From assembly GCF_019320115.1 (NCBI RefSeq), contig NC_089584.1, forward strand, positions 102,906,320 to 102,970,319: DNA of 64,000 bases, read 5' to 3'. The notes below the pieces were generated by a model, which was not told where the DNA came from, did no database searches, and worked only from the letters and a program-made list of their open reading frames with translations. The stretch's first letter is position 1, and the number at the start of each line of letters is the position of its first letter. A program made the translations under genes and the position numbers. Origin of the DNA: Miscanthus floridulus (lineage: Eukaryota > Streptophyta > Magnoliopsida > Poales > Poaceae). Below, piece after piece: positions 24,661-36,388 of this stretch.

Positions 24661-27600
24661 TTGTGTGTACGTGAACTACAAGACCGATGGAAGTCATTAG
24701 GTTATTGATAGTGGTTGCACTCAACATATGACCAGTGATCCTCCTATGTTCACCTCACTAGATGAAGAGGTAGATGGACAAGAGAGAATAACATTTGGAG
24801 ATAACTCAAAGGGCAAGGTTAAAGGATTGGGTAAAGTGGCAATATCAAATGATCATTCCATCTCCAATGTGCTTTATGTTGCTTCACTGAGCTTCAACTT
24901 GCTATTCGTTGGATAATTGTGTGATCTTGGCTTCCAATGCTTGTTTACCTAGAAGGAGGTTGTTGTATCCAAGGTAAATGATAATCAAGTGATATTCAAT
25001 GGATTTAGATACAACAACTTATATCTAGTGGACTTCACCTTCAAAGATGCAAATTTGAGGACTTGACTATTCACCAAAACAACACTTGGGGGAAGCCGGC
25101 AAGCAAGTTGCAAATACTCATCCAACCAAAGCCTTCATGTCAACCACAAGAGTGCTAGAACTCCTTCACATGGATTTATTTGGACCAACAACATACAAGA
25201 GTTTGGGAGGAAATCTTTATTGTCTTGTGATTGTTGATGACTATTTAAGGTATACATGGGTATTCTTTCTTCATGACAAATCTAAAGTTGCATCTTGCTT
25301 CTAGAAGTTTGCTAAGAGAGCACAAAATGAATTTGAAGTGAAGCTCAAGAAGATTAGAAGTGATAATGGCAAAGAGTTTGACAACACAAATATAGAAGCT
25401 TATTGTGATGAAGTTGGAATCAAACATGAAGTCTCCACAACTTATACTCCTCAACAAAATGATGTAGTTGAGAGGAAGAACCGAACATTGATCACTCTTG
25501 TAAGAACAATGCTTGATGAGTACAACACCCCCGAAGCTCTATGGGCGGAAGCAATCAACACCGCATGTTATGCATCCAACCGCCTATTCCTTCAAAAGTT
25601 CCTTGGCAAGACACCTTATAAGTTGCTCAATGGGAAGAAGCTGGACGTCTCCTTCTTTAGGGTGTTTGGTTGCAAATGCTACATCTACAAGAAGCAGCAA
25701 CACCTAGGGAAGTTCCAAAGACGTTGTGATATCGGCTTTCTTATTGGTTACTCATCAAAGTCTAAAGCATATAGAGTATTTAATCATGCCACCGGCTTGG
25801 TTGAAGAAACATATAATGTGGAATTTGATGAATCTAATGGCTCCCAAGGAGCACATGAGAATCTTGATGATGTAGGTGATGAACCATTGAGGGAGGCTAT
25901 GAAGAACATTTCGGTTGGAGACATCAAGCCTAAAGATGATGAAGATGATGTACAAGTGATAGATCCACCCTCTTCATCAAGTGTACCACAAGATGGTGAA
26001 AAAGATGGGAGAGTAGAAAATGAAGACACTCATGTCTCCCATGAGCAAATGGTGGTACAAGCATAAGATGTTGATGCTCCACAACCTCCTCCTCAAGTGG
26101 TCAATAGAAGAAATACACCTCTCCTACAAGATCATCCATAAGATCTCATCATAGGGAGTCCATCAAAGGGTGTAATGACTTGATCTCAAAAACTTGCTTC
26201 ATTTATTGCTCATCACTCTTTTGTCTCTTGCTATGAGCCTACCAAGATAGAAGAAGCTCTTAAAGATCCGGATTGGATCAATGCCATGCATGAAGAGTTG
26301 AACAACTTCACTCGCAATGAAGTTTGGACTCTTGAAGAGCAACCAAAAGGTGCAAGAGTCATTGGAACAAAGTGGGTGTTCCGCAACAAGCAAGATGATC
26401 AAGGTGTTGTTGTGAGGAACAAGGCAAGACTAGTTGCAAAGGGGTTCTCCTAAGTTGAAGGTTTGGATTTTGGAGAGACCTTTGCACCGGTTGCAAGATT
26501 AGAAGCCATCCGTATCCGACTTGCATATGCATCACATCATGAAATGAAACTATATCAAATGGATGTGAAAAGTGCATTTTTAAATGGCTGTATTAATGAA
26601 CTAGTCTATATTGATCAACCTCCCGGATTTGAAGACCCTAAATATCCTAATCATGTTTATAGGTTGTCCAAGGCACTATATGGGCTTAAGCAAGCCCCAA
26701 GAGCTTGGTATGAGTGCCTTCGGGACTTCCTCATTGAGAAGGGCTTCATTATTGGGAAGGTCGACACCACACTATTCACCAAGAAGCTTGATGGGCATAT
26801 CTTCATTTGTCAAGTATATGTTGATGATATCATCTTTGGATCATCAAATGAAGACTCATGCAAAGAATTTGGTGAATTAATGCCAAAGGAGTTTGAGATG
26901 TCAATGATTGGTGAGCTTATATTCTTTCTTGGTTTTCAAGTCAAGCAAATGAAAGAAGGCATCTTCATCTCTCAAGAGAAATACATAAAAGATCTTCTTA
27001 AGAGATTCAAGATGGATGAATATAAGCCAATCAAGACACCAATGCCTACCAATGGACATCTCGACCTAGATGAGGGAGGTAACCCGGTTGATCAAACTCT
27101 CTATCGTTCCATGATTGGTAGCTTGTTATATTTAACAACATCTAGGCCCGACATCATGTTTAGTGTGTGTATGTGTGCTAGATTTCAAGCTAATCCTAAG
27201 AAAACACATTTAATTGCCATAAAAAGAATCCTTAGGTACCTTAAGCACACTCCAAGCATTGGCCTTTGGTATCCCAAAGGAGCTAGATTTGAATTAGTTG
27301 GCTATTCTAATTCGGATTATGCCGATTGCAAAGTTGATAGAAAAAGCACATCCGGAGGGTGCCATTTGCTTGGTAGATCACTTGTGTCTTGGTCCTCCAA
27401 GAAGCAAAATAGTGTGGCTTTGTCCACCGCTGAAGCAGAATATATTGTCGCGGGTGGTTGTTGTGCACAAATATTATATATGAAACAAACTTTGCTAGAC
27501 TATGGTGTAGTTCTAGAAAAGGTACCTCTTTTGTGCGACAATGAAAGTGTGGTAAAACTTGCAAATAATTTGGTTCAACACTCTTGCACCAAGCACATAG

Positions 27601-27776
27601 ATATCCGCCATCACTTTCTAAGAGATCATGTTGTTAAAAATGATATATCACTAGAAGGTGTAAGAACCGAAGATCAATTAGCGGATATCTTCACTAAACT
27701 GCTAGATGAGGCTACATTTTGTAGATTGTGGAATGAGCTCAACGTGCTTGATTTTAGCAACTTCACTAAAAATTGA
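24660..27776 (+). pseudogene. copia pol: protease, integrase, reverse transcriptase, RNase H (element B)
   Basis: The protease motif VIDSGCTQHM lies at about 24702-24731. The integrase core follows (HMDLFGPT, then the D and E positions in VIVDDY and in TPQQNDVVERKNRTL at about 25441-25490). Reverse transcriptase starts near 26300 with KWVFRNK and shows LYQMDVKSAFLNG (about 26550) and the catalytic YVDDIIFGSS (about 26818). RNase H ends the protein (SNSDYADCKVDRKSTSGGC near 27310, STAEAEYI near 27425). From 25086 to 27776 the frame is constant, broken only by point stops at about 25302, 26064, 26139, 26178 and 26451; the last 1.3 kb (26463-27776) is fully open. A frameshift separates the protease region. 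The order integrase then RT is the Ty1/copia hallmark. Confidence 0.92.
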
Positions 27777-29251
27777 GCTTGTGTTGTCCCTTGCATTGCA
27801 TTGTAATATACAACATGTTTAACGCTTTATAATGCACATAGGGTTTGTCTAACATGGTTAAGATAACCACCAAAAAGCGTGTGAAGAAGCTTAACCTTGG
27901 ATCAAACTTGACAAGCAACTAGATTTACTTATAAGTATTGCATATGCATGAATGTTGTTTTGTCGTTTTGTTCCATCTGCCCTCTTATTGCCTATTTTCT
28001 TAAAAAGAGCTATAGCCTAAGGCAAAATATTTTGAAAAATATGAGGGTTTGAGAGAGGTCACTCACATCAGTCCCAATTGGTGTTTATTTGGATCTTATT
28101 TGAGTTGGGACTTGATTGGGAACAGGCAGCATGGAGGAACATTGAAGATTTGCTAGAAAAGAGTGATCGGACGCTGCACCAGACTCTGCAGTCCAGCGTC
28201 TGGTCAGTTCACAGGTGGTGAATTTGCTACGAAGGAGTGACCGGACTCTGTCTTTTAGCGTCCGGTCAGAAGACGTCTCAACGTTCGGTCGTGTGAAGAA
28301 GACGAAGGCTAAGTTGACCAGACTCTGGCTACGTCTGGTCGGTGTCCACCGGACTCGTCCGGTCGTGATTCTAGAGGTATTGGACCTCTCTAGAATCGAC
28401 CGGATGCTGGGTGGTAGCATCCGGTCGCTACCACCGGAGCGTCCGGTCAGTAGAAATCGTGCGCGACTCAGATTTCTTTCCCCGTTTCCGTTTCTAACTC
28501 ATGGGGCCACCCTATTTAATCTAAATCGCTGGTGGTCTGACCTAATTAGTTTTTGCTCATGCTGGCATCAACGCCCGACCTCTCTGCCACACCGTCATGT
28601 TCACCTTTGCTCTAGCCGCCGCAGCCGCGATAGCCCGCGCCGAGCTCCTCACACCGCCGAGCCTGAGCATCACCGCCACACTCGCCCATGCCAGCATGCC
28701 CTCGCACCGCCGCTCCTCGTGCTACCACACCATTCTCCCACACAACGCCCTGTCCAGAGCCGCCATTGTGCCCGCTGCTCTCCAGCAAGCACCCCAGTCC
28801 TAGCTCCTGCCGTGCAGCCAAGCTCCACTACAGCAACATTGCCATTGCACTTGCCCTAATCGCCGAGCTTGTGTCCTTCATCCTCTCGGTCATCGATTCA
28901 CCGCTTGCGTCACCAATCTTTGTCGAGTCAGAACCCTAACCCTAGCTGAGTCAGTGGTTCCCCACAGGTCGCTTCTCTTCCTCTCGAATCGCCGGTTCAT
29001 CAGGTAGCAAGCCACTCACTTCTATTTCGCATCTAAATTGCTTGCTCTCATAGGGTTTCGCATCTATTAGATATATCATATTTACTTGTATATCCTTCTA
29101 TTCCATCATGCAGTGAGTTAGTGCCATTGAGGTGTCAGTGGCAGTTGACAGTCAAGTCGGAGCCAAGCTTGCGAGTATGGATCGAGGCCAAGCCTCGAAA
29201 GTGTTAGTGGACAGTTGATCTTGTCAGCAGCAGTGGTTCTAGTCAGATTAG
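27777..29251 (+). other. pol to envelope-like ORF spacer of element B
   Basis: About 1.5 kb lies between pol and the third ORF. It contains a cluster of GACCGGA words and inverted partners (28160-28460), then a C-rich stretch (28560-28800). The frame at 28215-28859 has low-complexity content and no family resemblance, so I do not call it a gene. In SIRE-type elements this region would be leader for the downstream ORF. Confidence 0.6.
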
Positions 29252-31333
29252 ATGGCTTGTACCAAGAATGTTGGTGGTGGTCCAGGATATGATGATCGGA
29301 GGCCTCTGTCTCGCTTGCCCACAGGTACTAAAGGCAAGGCGATGAAGAAGGTTGCATCAAAGAAGCGAAAGTACCCTGATGTAGAGACAGCAAGAGCAGT
29401 AGTAGTTGTAGAGGCTGTAGAGCATGTCGAGAGAGAAGGTGCCCGCAGTGGAGTTGTCATTGTAGATCATCTGTCACTAGAGGCGCAGGGCAGACTTGAG
29501 CAGATTGAGCATCTTCATGGTAGTCCACCTAGGACTGTCATGATGGCAGGATGACGTCTTCCCATTGTGGATCCTCAGCCTCAGGGAGAGTCACAGCAGG
29601 AGTCACAGCAGCAGCCCCCACTAGTAGAGCCTCAGCCAGCTCAGGAGACATAGGAGGCATAGCCATCACAACAGACTCAGGAGGGTCAGCAGGCCGAGGA
29701 GGCCGAGGAGACCGAGCAGGCACCCTAGCCACAGCTATGTCGCTCTGGTCGTACCCATGTTCCAGTCTCACCGAGGCCGCCGACACAGTGGAGGGGATCA
29801 CATCCACCGCCTAGACCATAGGGTCCACCTTCAATGACCCATCTTAACTTGAGGGCCACCACGACCAAGCAGGATCGGTAGCTTCGCTTCGTGGAGTTTG
29901 ATGTGTGGTTTCCACCCAGGAGGGATGAGAGAGCAGTAGAGGGTTTCTACACGCCACTGTAGGAGGATTTCTATAATGCCTATCTGAACAGTGGAGCAGT
30001 CTTTAGATCTTAGAGAGTCTGCAACATAGAGGCTATAGTCGCAGCAACTGGAGAGCACATTCGCCCCTACCTTGCATATCTGCCGGGGCTAACAGATCTG
30101 ATTGGCTAGACAGGATTGTATGTACCATCTTGGGTTCGATAGTTCTATGCCTCGCTCTACATTGACCCACATCATAACTTTATACACTTTGCATTCAGAG
30201 GCAGAGACTATAGGATGATGATTCAGAGGGCCAGGGAGATACTGAGGTTACAGGAGCAGCCTATCAAGTTACATGAGGTATGTTATGGACAGCAGGAGCC
30301 TCCCATGCGCCCTTATGGTGGTATGGTGCTCCCTATAGATCTTGTGCGCCATTGCTTCAAGGAGCCCTTTGGTGAGGGGTCGAGGAGGAACCCCAGTGAC
30401 CTTACTCCTACAGCTAGAGTGCTAGAGGCTATCATTAGGAGGACACTACTTCCCAGGATGGGATACCGAGAGGGTTTAACTCGCCTCTAGCTTTGGCTCC
30501 TCAACGCCCTGATGCAGCAGACTATGTTTGATATTTGGGACCTCCTTCTATCAGAGATGGAGGATACTATAGCTGAGGGCTTCAAGGGTCGTAGGTAGCT
30601 TCCATCTGCACATTGGATCACATTCCTTATTCTCAAGGTTGTGCAAGTTAGGACACCAGGGATGGTTGCAGAGTACAGAGGTGCCATCATAGAGTTTCTA
30701 GCTTATAACATGGCACAGAGGATCAGGCATAGCACTCCATAGGCACCCACTCAGCCTCGCTGTCGTCCAGATGTACCAGAGTCCATAGCTCAGCTAGGAC
30801 AAGATTATCATAGGCATAGCCGCTACTGAGGAAGAGAGCAGCGAGTCTAGTGACAGTTCGAATGACGACTATCTACCTATTCCTTAGATGCCTCCACACA
30901 GACATGATGCAGAGGCCAGCAGTTCTAGCTCCGCTCCACCTACACCGCAGACGGACCTCGCTTTGATTGCTATCCTTGAGCGGATGTAGCAGGATCAGGC
31001 TAGATAGGCTCAGGAGACCGCTGCCAACTTTGCACGGTTTTAGGCTCGTTAGGACGAGTTCCAGCGATAGCAGCAGGTCCTCCAGTAGCAGCAGCAGTAG
31101 ATGCATCAGCAGTAGTTACTCATGCAGCAGCAGCTTTTGGGATTCATGCAGCATGTAGTGACAGTCATTGGGGCCCCACAGCCATAGCCTTCGCCCTATA
31201 TTGGTCAGCCTACTACCACTATGACGACTCCAGCAATATAGCCCAGTGGGCTTTAGAGTTAGGGACAGCCTCCAGCTCCATTTGCTTCTCCCACAGTACA
31301 GGTGTCCTAGTGGTTATCCTCGCTAGTGGTAGC
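29252..31333 (+). pseudogene. envelope-like third ORF of copia element B, part 1
   Basis: The frame starts at ATG 29252 (MACTKNVGGGPGYDDRRP) with a basic N-terminal stretch (KKVASKKRKYP). It stays in one frame for over 1.5 kb if many TAG codons are ignored. The best preserved piece is at about 30215-30490 (RAREILRLQEQPIKLHEVCY, MVLPIDLVRHCFKEPFGEGS). The C-terminal third is Gln-rich (about 30950-31330) and is riddled with TAG where CAG would be expected. The insertion of D cuts it at 31333 and it resumes in phase at 35395. SIRE-type copia elements are known to carry such an ORF; a membrane or entry role has not been shown from this sequence and I see no clear signal peptide. Confidence 0.7.
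31329..31333. repeat. left target-site duplication of element D (GTAGC)
   Basis: GTAGC precedes the first LTR base and recurs at 35390-35394 after the second LTR. Confidence 0.9.
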
Positions 31334-32123
31334 TGATGAGGACATGACACCCATGCATATGACCATGTTTGGCACATGGGATGGAGGGGAACCAGGCCAG
31401 CAAGGGTGTCCAAGTCAAGAAGGAGGCCCGAGGCTAATTCAGTTCGAGTCCCCGAGGTGGAGGCCCAAAGCAACTCAAGTTCGAGTCTGCCTCGGAATTC
31501 AGGACCAGTATGCCTTAAACTGGTCACCCAGGACGCATCCGGACTCCATTTTCGATGATCCACATATGGATGGAAATATAATTTGATAAGTAAGCCAATC
31601 CAAGTGGTTTCACATCAAAAGCTCTTCGGAATCAACAGGAATTATCGAAACAAGTCAGCATCTAGAATCTACCAGGGTGCTGCGACACCGTCTTTTGGTC
31701 CGTTGGACCATGTATCGAGTTTTGGCCCATTAGGGGCGCGTCCAGGGGTCTTGCATGACCCTAGAGTCTTCATAAATAGCTGCCACCCCTCCATTAGGGT
31801 TTGGGTTTTGCTTAGATTAATCTATCAAGAACAGTTTCGCCGTTCATCGGTTTGTGAGACCCCAACTTCGTGAGTTTAATCATTCATTTGCAATTTGGTT
31901 GCGTTCTTTCTTGTTCTTACTTGTGTTCTTCGATGTGCAGGCAGGGATTAGCCTTCTTGGTGAGGTCAACCTGGTCTGTGACTCAATTGATAACTAGAGG
32001 AGCTGTGGTGCTAAGATTGCAGGGTTCGATCTTTCGATCTGAAGCCGGATCGGTGTGTCATTCTCCGCCACAATGATAGTTATCACCACCTAACGAAAGA
32101 TCGGCATCCCCATCCCCATTACA
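31334..32123 (+). repeat. 5' LTR of element D
   Basis: It begins TGATGAGGACATGACACCC and ends near CCCATTACA just before the primer binding site. The exact last two bases are uncertain because the 3' copy ends CCATTA directly before the target duplication. A TATA-like ATAAATAG lies at about 31771. Confidence 0.88.
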
Positions 32124-32140
32124 TGGTAATCAGAGCTAAG
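32124..32140 (+). other. primer binding site of element D
   Basis: TGGTAATCAGAGCTAAGG follows the LTR. It matches the initiator-methionine tRNA complement with one extra A. Confidence 0.75.
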
Positions 32141-33300
32141 GTATACCATCAGGTTCACTTTTATTCCCTAGTTTTGAGTGTTTTGCTTTCGTCCCATAGT
32201 CCAGTGCCATACTCGTTTTTCCTATCCTAGAACCTTCCGCGCCATAGCCTTTGCATATTTCAGTTTTAGAGTTCGTCGTGTTGAGTTTGTGTCCTAGTCG
32301 AGGTCTTGTTGCTGGTTAGGTCGTGTTAGAGTCTAGTTCATGTGTTTTCCCCAACCGTTTCCATCAAATCTTTGCTGTTGTGACCAGTTTTGCACATATT
32401 GTTCCCATTTTGTCCTCTAATTCGGAGCCAATTTTTAAAACCAGTCTAGTTTTCGCATACGAACTCCGATTTCGACGTTTCATATATCAAAATCGATCAG
32501 AAAAAATTTTTGGATCTGTCCATCCACTGCTCTATTGGGGTTTGAAAATTTTAGATTGGTCAAAAAGTGGTCACAAGATCCTCTTTTCGTGGTCACAAGG
32601 TTTTTATCGATTTTGAGCAAGTTTTCTGAAAATTCCACAGGCCACGTCTTACACTTGTTTGAGCTCATATTTTCTATGGTTACTTCTTTTGTGCTCCTAA
32701 GTAAAGGAAAAGGCTCAAAAAAAATAAAATAAAAAAGTTGAAATTTCCCAAAAAAACAACAACCCAAAAAATAGAAAAAAAGAGGGGCAAAAGAGAAACA
32801 ATATCTAGAGGAGCACATAGAGAAGACCAAAGTGAGCTGTGTTAGCGTGTGATGTCTGTTTCCTTGTTTGTGTTGCTGTTTCCATCCACTATACTTGTTT
32901 TTCACACACCTATCACCTTGCTATCCACCATACTTGCTTGTTTGTTACACACCTGGTACTTGGAGCATTTTAGACCAGCAACGAGAACAAGTACTTTGGA
33001 CTATAATTCAGCATTACTTTCTGTTACTGACTTGTGTGCCAGATATACATATTACTCTTTGTTTGCCTTCCAAGCTCCACAAATTCTTTAGATCAGTACA
33101 GAAAAAGGGCCTTGCAATCTTAGTACCACTGTCTCACAGGTATCACGGACTAGCCGCCGGTTGTACCGCCCACTTCTTGCATTGGTAAGAACTTTGTAAG
33201 AGCTTGATAAGACACTTCCACTTGCTGTGAAACATGACACCACAACCTAAGTAGTCGATAGGGATAATATTTTTGTGTTGTCTTTTGCTGTCTTCTAACA

Positions 33301-34668
33301 ATGATAGGTTGTTCGTATCCACCGACTTATGATGGTATAGGTGTTGATGAGTACATGGAGTGGAAAATTGCCATTGATAACATATTTGCTACTCGCTTTA
33401 TGTGTTCAAGGAGGAAGGTAAAAAATGCAGCTAGTGTTTTGCGACATTCTACTTTATCTTGGTGGGATTCTTTAGATCCATCTGATAGACCTCAAACTTG
33501 GAATGATATGAAACTTCTTATGCGAGAAACCTTTATTAATCCACCTCCTGTTTTGACTTCATATGCTGAGGTGCACCATTTAGAGGAAGAATCTATTGTT
33601 ATTCCTCTTGCTATGACTAACTTTCTGTAGAATAATGTACATAAGCGAGAGGATGACATGGAAGAAAATGAGGAGCTCACAACCTCATATGCAAATTCAG
33701 AACCATCACTTCACAATACACCAATTACTCCTGCTGAGAACACAGGTAATGCCCATGGTCCTAAACTCACGGAAGGTGAAAATTGTCTTAATGTACTAAA
33801 TTTTTCCACAAACCATGCTGTCTTAGAGCAATTGTTAGTGGAACCCTATCTTGATTTATCTCTGTCCCATGATAATTTGCTTAAAGTTCCTTGTGATAAA
33901 GATGAATTGGTTGATGATGCTTCAATTTTACATGTTTTAGAACCAGTCACTTGTGCTGAAAATAAACATCTTATTCATATTGCTACTAAAACTGATGAGT
34001 TCAAACTGTTGTCTTCTTTACATACTTTGGGTTACATTGAATTTGATGTTTTGTGTAACCTAGATTATTTGGAAGAGAGCCTTTTTAAATATGCTAATTT
34101 GCCTTGGTTTTCCAAACACACATATCATGTTATTGGCAGATATAACAACAAGGGACAATATATGATACACCGAGTATACATTCGTAATAATATGAATTCT
34201 CCTTTTGTTGTACAAGATTATGATCGTTTAGAGGGCAGCCATAATAATACAAATATTTTCTCATGTTCCTTAAAGAAACAAGTTCACTTCCAAGAAGGGG
34301 AGTATTGTTGGTTGCTACCTATGTCTGCTCGACCACCTATTCCTGCATTGTTTTTGGTTAGTCCTAATCTTTTGCAGGATAGTGTTGACATATATCGTGT
34401 GCATTCGGATCATGGAGTCTACATGCTTGCTGAAATTTTTATGCAAGATGACATGCTAGAAACTTGGCAACATGGTCATGTTCCTTCTCACAATTATTTC
34501 AGTTTTCTTTGTCCTTGCAACCCCGTTCTCCTTTATGTTGTGCAAGATCAGTTTCAAGCACAATCGACGCCGAGGACGGCTTTTCATCAAGAAGGGGAGG
34601 ATGATGAGGACATGACACCCATGCATATGACCATGTTTGGTGCATGGGATGGAGGGGAAGGAGGCTAG
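33301..34668 (+). pseudogene. gag-like ORF of element D (one internal TAG)
   Basis: From ATG 33301 the frame runs 455 codons to 34668, interrupted only by a TAG at 33628-33630 where CAG would fit. Residues 10-95 look like a retrotransposon gag (capsid) domain: DEYMEWKIAIDNIFATRF, then LSWWDSLDPSDRPQTWNDMK. The remaining 340 residues (LEQLLVEPYLDLSLSHDNLL, then FKYANLPWFSKHTYHVIGRY) match nothing I recognise and have no zinc knuckle or protease site. The last 22 codons lie inside the 3' LTR, so the ORF end and the LTR start overlap. Preservation of so long a frame suggests the protein was under selection before insertion. Confidence 0.75.
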
Positions 34669-35389
34669 CAAGGGTGTCCAAGTTAGGAAGGAGGCCCGAG
34701 GCTAATTCGGTTTGAGTCCCCGAGGTGGAGGCCCAAAGCAACTCAAGTTTGAGTCTGCCTCGGAATCCAGGATCAGTCTGCCTTAAACTGGTCACCCAGG
34801 ATGCATCTGGACTCTGTTTTCGATGATCCACATATGGATGGAAAGATAATTTGATAAGGAAGCTAATCCAAGTGGTTTCACATCAAAAGTTTTTCGAAAT
34901 CAATAGGAATCATCAAAACAAGTCAGCGTCCAAAATGTGTCAGGGTGCTACGACACCGTCTTTTGGTCCATTGGACCATGTATCAAGTTTGGGCCCATTA
35001 GGGGCGCGTCCAGGGGTCTTGCATGACCCTAGAGTCTTCATAAATAGCCACCACCCCTCCATTAGGGTTTGGATTTTGCTTAGATTAATCTGTCAAGAAC
35101 AGTTTTGCCGTTCATCGGTTTGTGAGACCCCAACTTCATGAGTTTAATCATTCATCTGCAATTTGGTAGCGTTCTTTCTTGTTCTTGCTTGTGTTCTTCG
35201 TTGCGTAGGCAGGGATTAGCCTTCTTAGCGAGGTCAACCTGGTCCGTGACTCGGTTGATAACCAGAGGAGCTGTGGTGCTAAGATTGTAGGGTTCGATCT
35301 TTCGATCTAAAGCCAGATCGGTGTGTCATTCTCTGCCACAACGATAGTTATCACCACCTGATGAAAGATCGGGATCCCCGTTTCCATTA
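34602..35389 (+). repeat. 3' LTR of element D
   Basis: This 788-bp copy of 31334-32123 follows a purine tract and ends next to the GTAGC duplication. Confidence 0.88.
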
Positions 35390-35394
35390 GTAGC
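35390..35394. repeat. right target-site duplication of element D (GTAGC)
   Basis: Identical to 31329-31333. Confidence 0.9.
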
Positions 35395-35767
35395 CCCGTA
35401 GTTCACACCACTTTAGACGGGCTTCACCTCGGATCTGTCACCCTCGCTATTTGTGCCTAACACGTCAGTCTCCAGGAGTCTTAGAGCATCTTTTAGCGAG
35501 TTGATAGGGATGCCTACATCACCACATATGTATGCCCTAGGTCCTTCTACAACAGCTTCTGTTGCCGTGACTACTCAGAGGCTCCCTTCTTCTGTCGCAT
35601 CTTTAGATCCTACGATAGACATACCAGCAGCATCACAGGCAGCACCTGCCCCAGCTCAGACCCAGACCTCTTCAGCGACGCTTCCAGCTACAGAGGGTCA
35701 GTCAGTATAGAGCTTAGGATCAGATGATGATGGCACCCAGTTCTAGCTTGCCCCTCGTACCTCAGCG
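35395..35767 (+). pseudogene. envelope-like third ORF of copia element B, part 2
   Basis: The frame left at 31333 continues here (SVSRSLRASFSELIGMPTSP near 35465-35524) into an Ala/Pro/Ser/Thr-rich tail (AAPAPAQTQTSSATLPATEG). TAG codons again replace expected Gln codons (for example at about 35708 and 35744). It is lost at the junction with gypsy LTR sequence. Confidence 0.65.
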
Positions 35768-35780
35768 CCCAGTTCTATGA

Positions 35781-36388
35781 AAGGTGATGAAATGGAACTA
35801 ATTGCTCAACTCTTGCTTAAAAGTAGAATAGGTGCTTACATAGAATGACTAGATAATAAATTAATCATGGCTCCTAATAATAACATAAATAAGGACTTAC
35901 TATTAATATTGCTTTCTGCAAAAAGGAAACCTAGTAAACCATAAAGCTTTGCATATCCCTTGGAGTCAGAAAATTATTCCCACTAGTTGGATAAGTCTTG
36001 CGAGTATATTGTGTACTCAGGGTTTATTTACCCCTGTTGCAGGTTAACTTGAGGAGCACTCGTTATGTAAAGGATTCTTCTGGTGGGCACAGACGGATCC
36101 TTGTTCTTTATCGATAGATGTTAATTTTTATTCCGCTGTTTAATATTTCGCACTTTGACTTTGGAAATGTAATAATGTAATTTTTAAGAACTCTTGATGT
36201 ATGAAATGAATTAAGTATTGTAACTCGTTCTCATTATTGGATCCTTAGGAAAACATGTGGATCTTTTAGGCTCTCCCTTAGGGTGTGCCCGACGGAAACC
36301 GCCCGCTGTAGCTCGCTTACGAGGTGCTTAGTGTCTGGTGGAAGACGAACCCCTTCGTAAGTACGTTATTTTGGGTGGTTCTGCCACA
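35781..36388 (+). repeat. truncated chromovirus LTR fragment
   Basis: The right end GGTGGTTCTGCCACA and the inner stretch GTACTCAGGGTTTATTTACC (about 36013-36032) match the architecture of the 3' part of element A's LTR. The left part of the LTR and the rest of the element are missing, so this is a solo or deleted LTR remnant. It abuts the interior of E's LTR on the right and the copia third ORF on the left. The left boundary is approximate. Confidence 0.7.

Larger units (their letters stand above)
31334..35389 (+). mobile_element. non-autonomous gag-only LTR retrotransposon (element D)
   Basis: A 4.06 kb element has two LTRs of about 790 bp, a primer binding site (TGGTAATCAGAGC at about 32124), a leader with an A-rich tract (32700-32800), one gag-like ORF and a purine tract (GAAGGGGAGGA, about 34591-34601). 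It has no protease, reverse transcriptase, RNase H or integrase, so it must have been moved by another element's enzymes. A perfect GTAGC duplication brackets it inside the envelope-like ORF of element B. The LTRs differ by about 6% in the first 250 bp by eye, so D looks older than C. Confidence 0.9.
5194..35780 (+). mobile_element. Ty1/copia element, SIRE/Maximus-like (element B), carrying two nested insertions
   Basis: The host copia element has a 5' LTR (5194-6783), a primer binding site, gag (6837-7549 continued at 22982-24660), pol in the order protease, integrase, reverse transcriptase, RNase H (about 24660-27776), a spacer rich in GACCGGA motifs and an envelope-like third ORF (29252-31333 continued at 35395-35767). 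Integrase before reverse transcriptase is diagnostic of Ty1/copia; a third ORF after pol is known for SIRE-type elements. Elements C and D interrupt it, each with its own target duplication. No 3' LTR is seen: the element ends abruptly against gypsy LTR sequence near 35780, so that boundary is approximate. Confidence 0.88.

Noticed and set aside
28215..28859. 214-codon ORF on the + strand
   Set aside because: It crosses the GACCGGA array and a Cys/Pro/His-rich low-complexity stretch and resembles no family.
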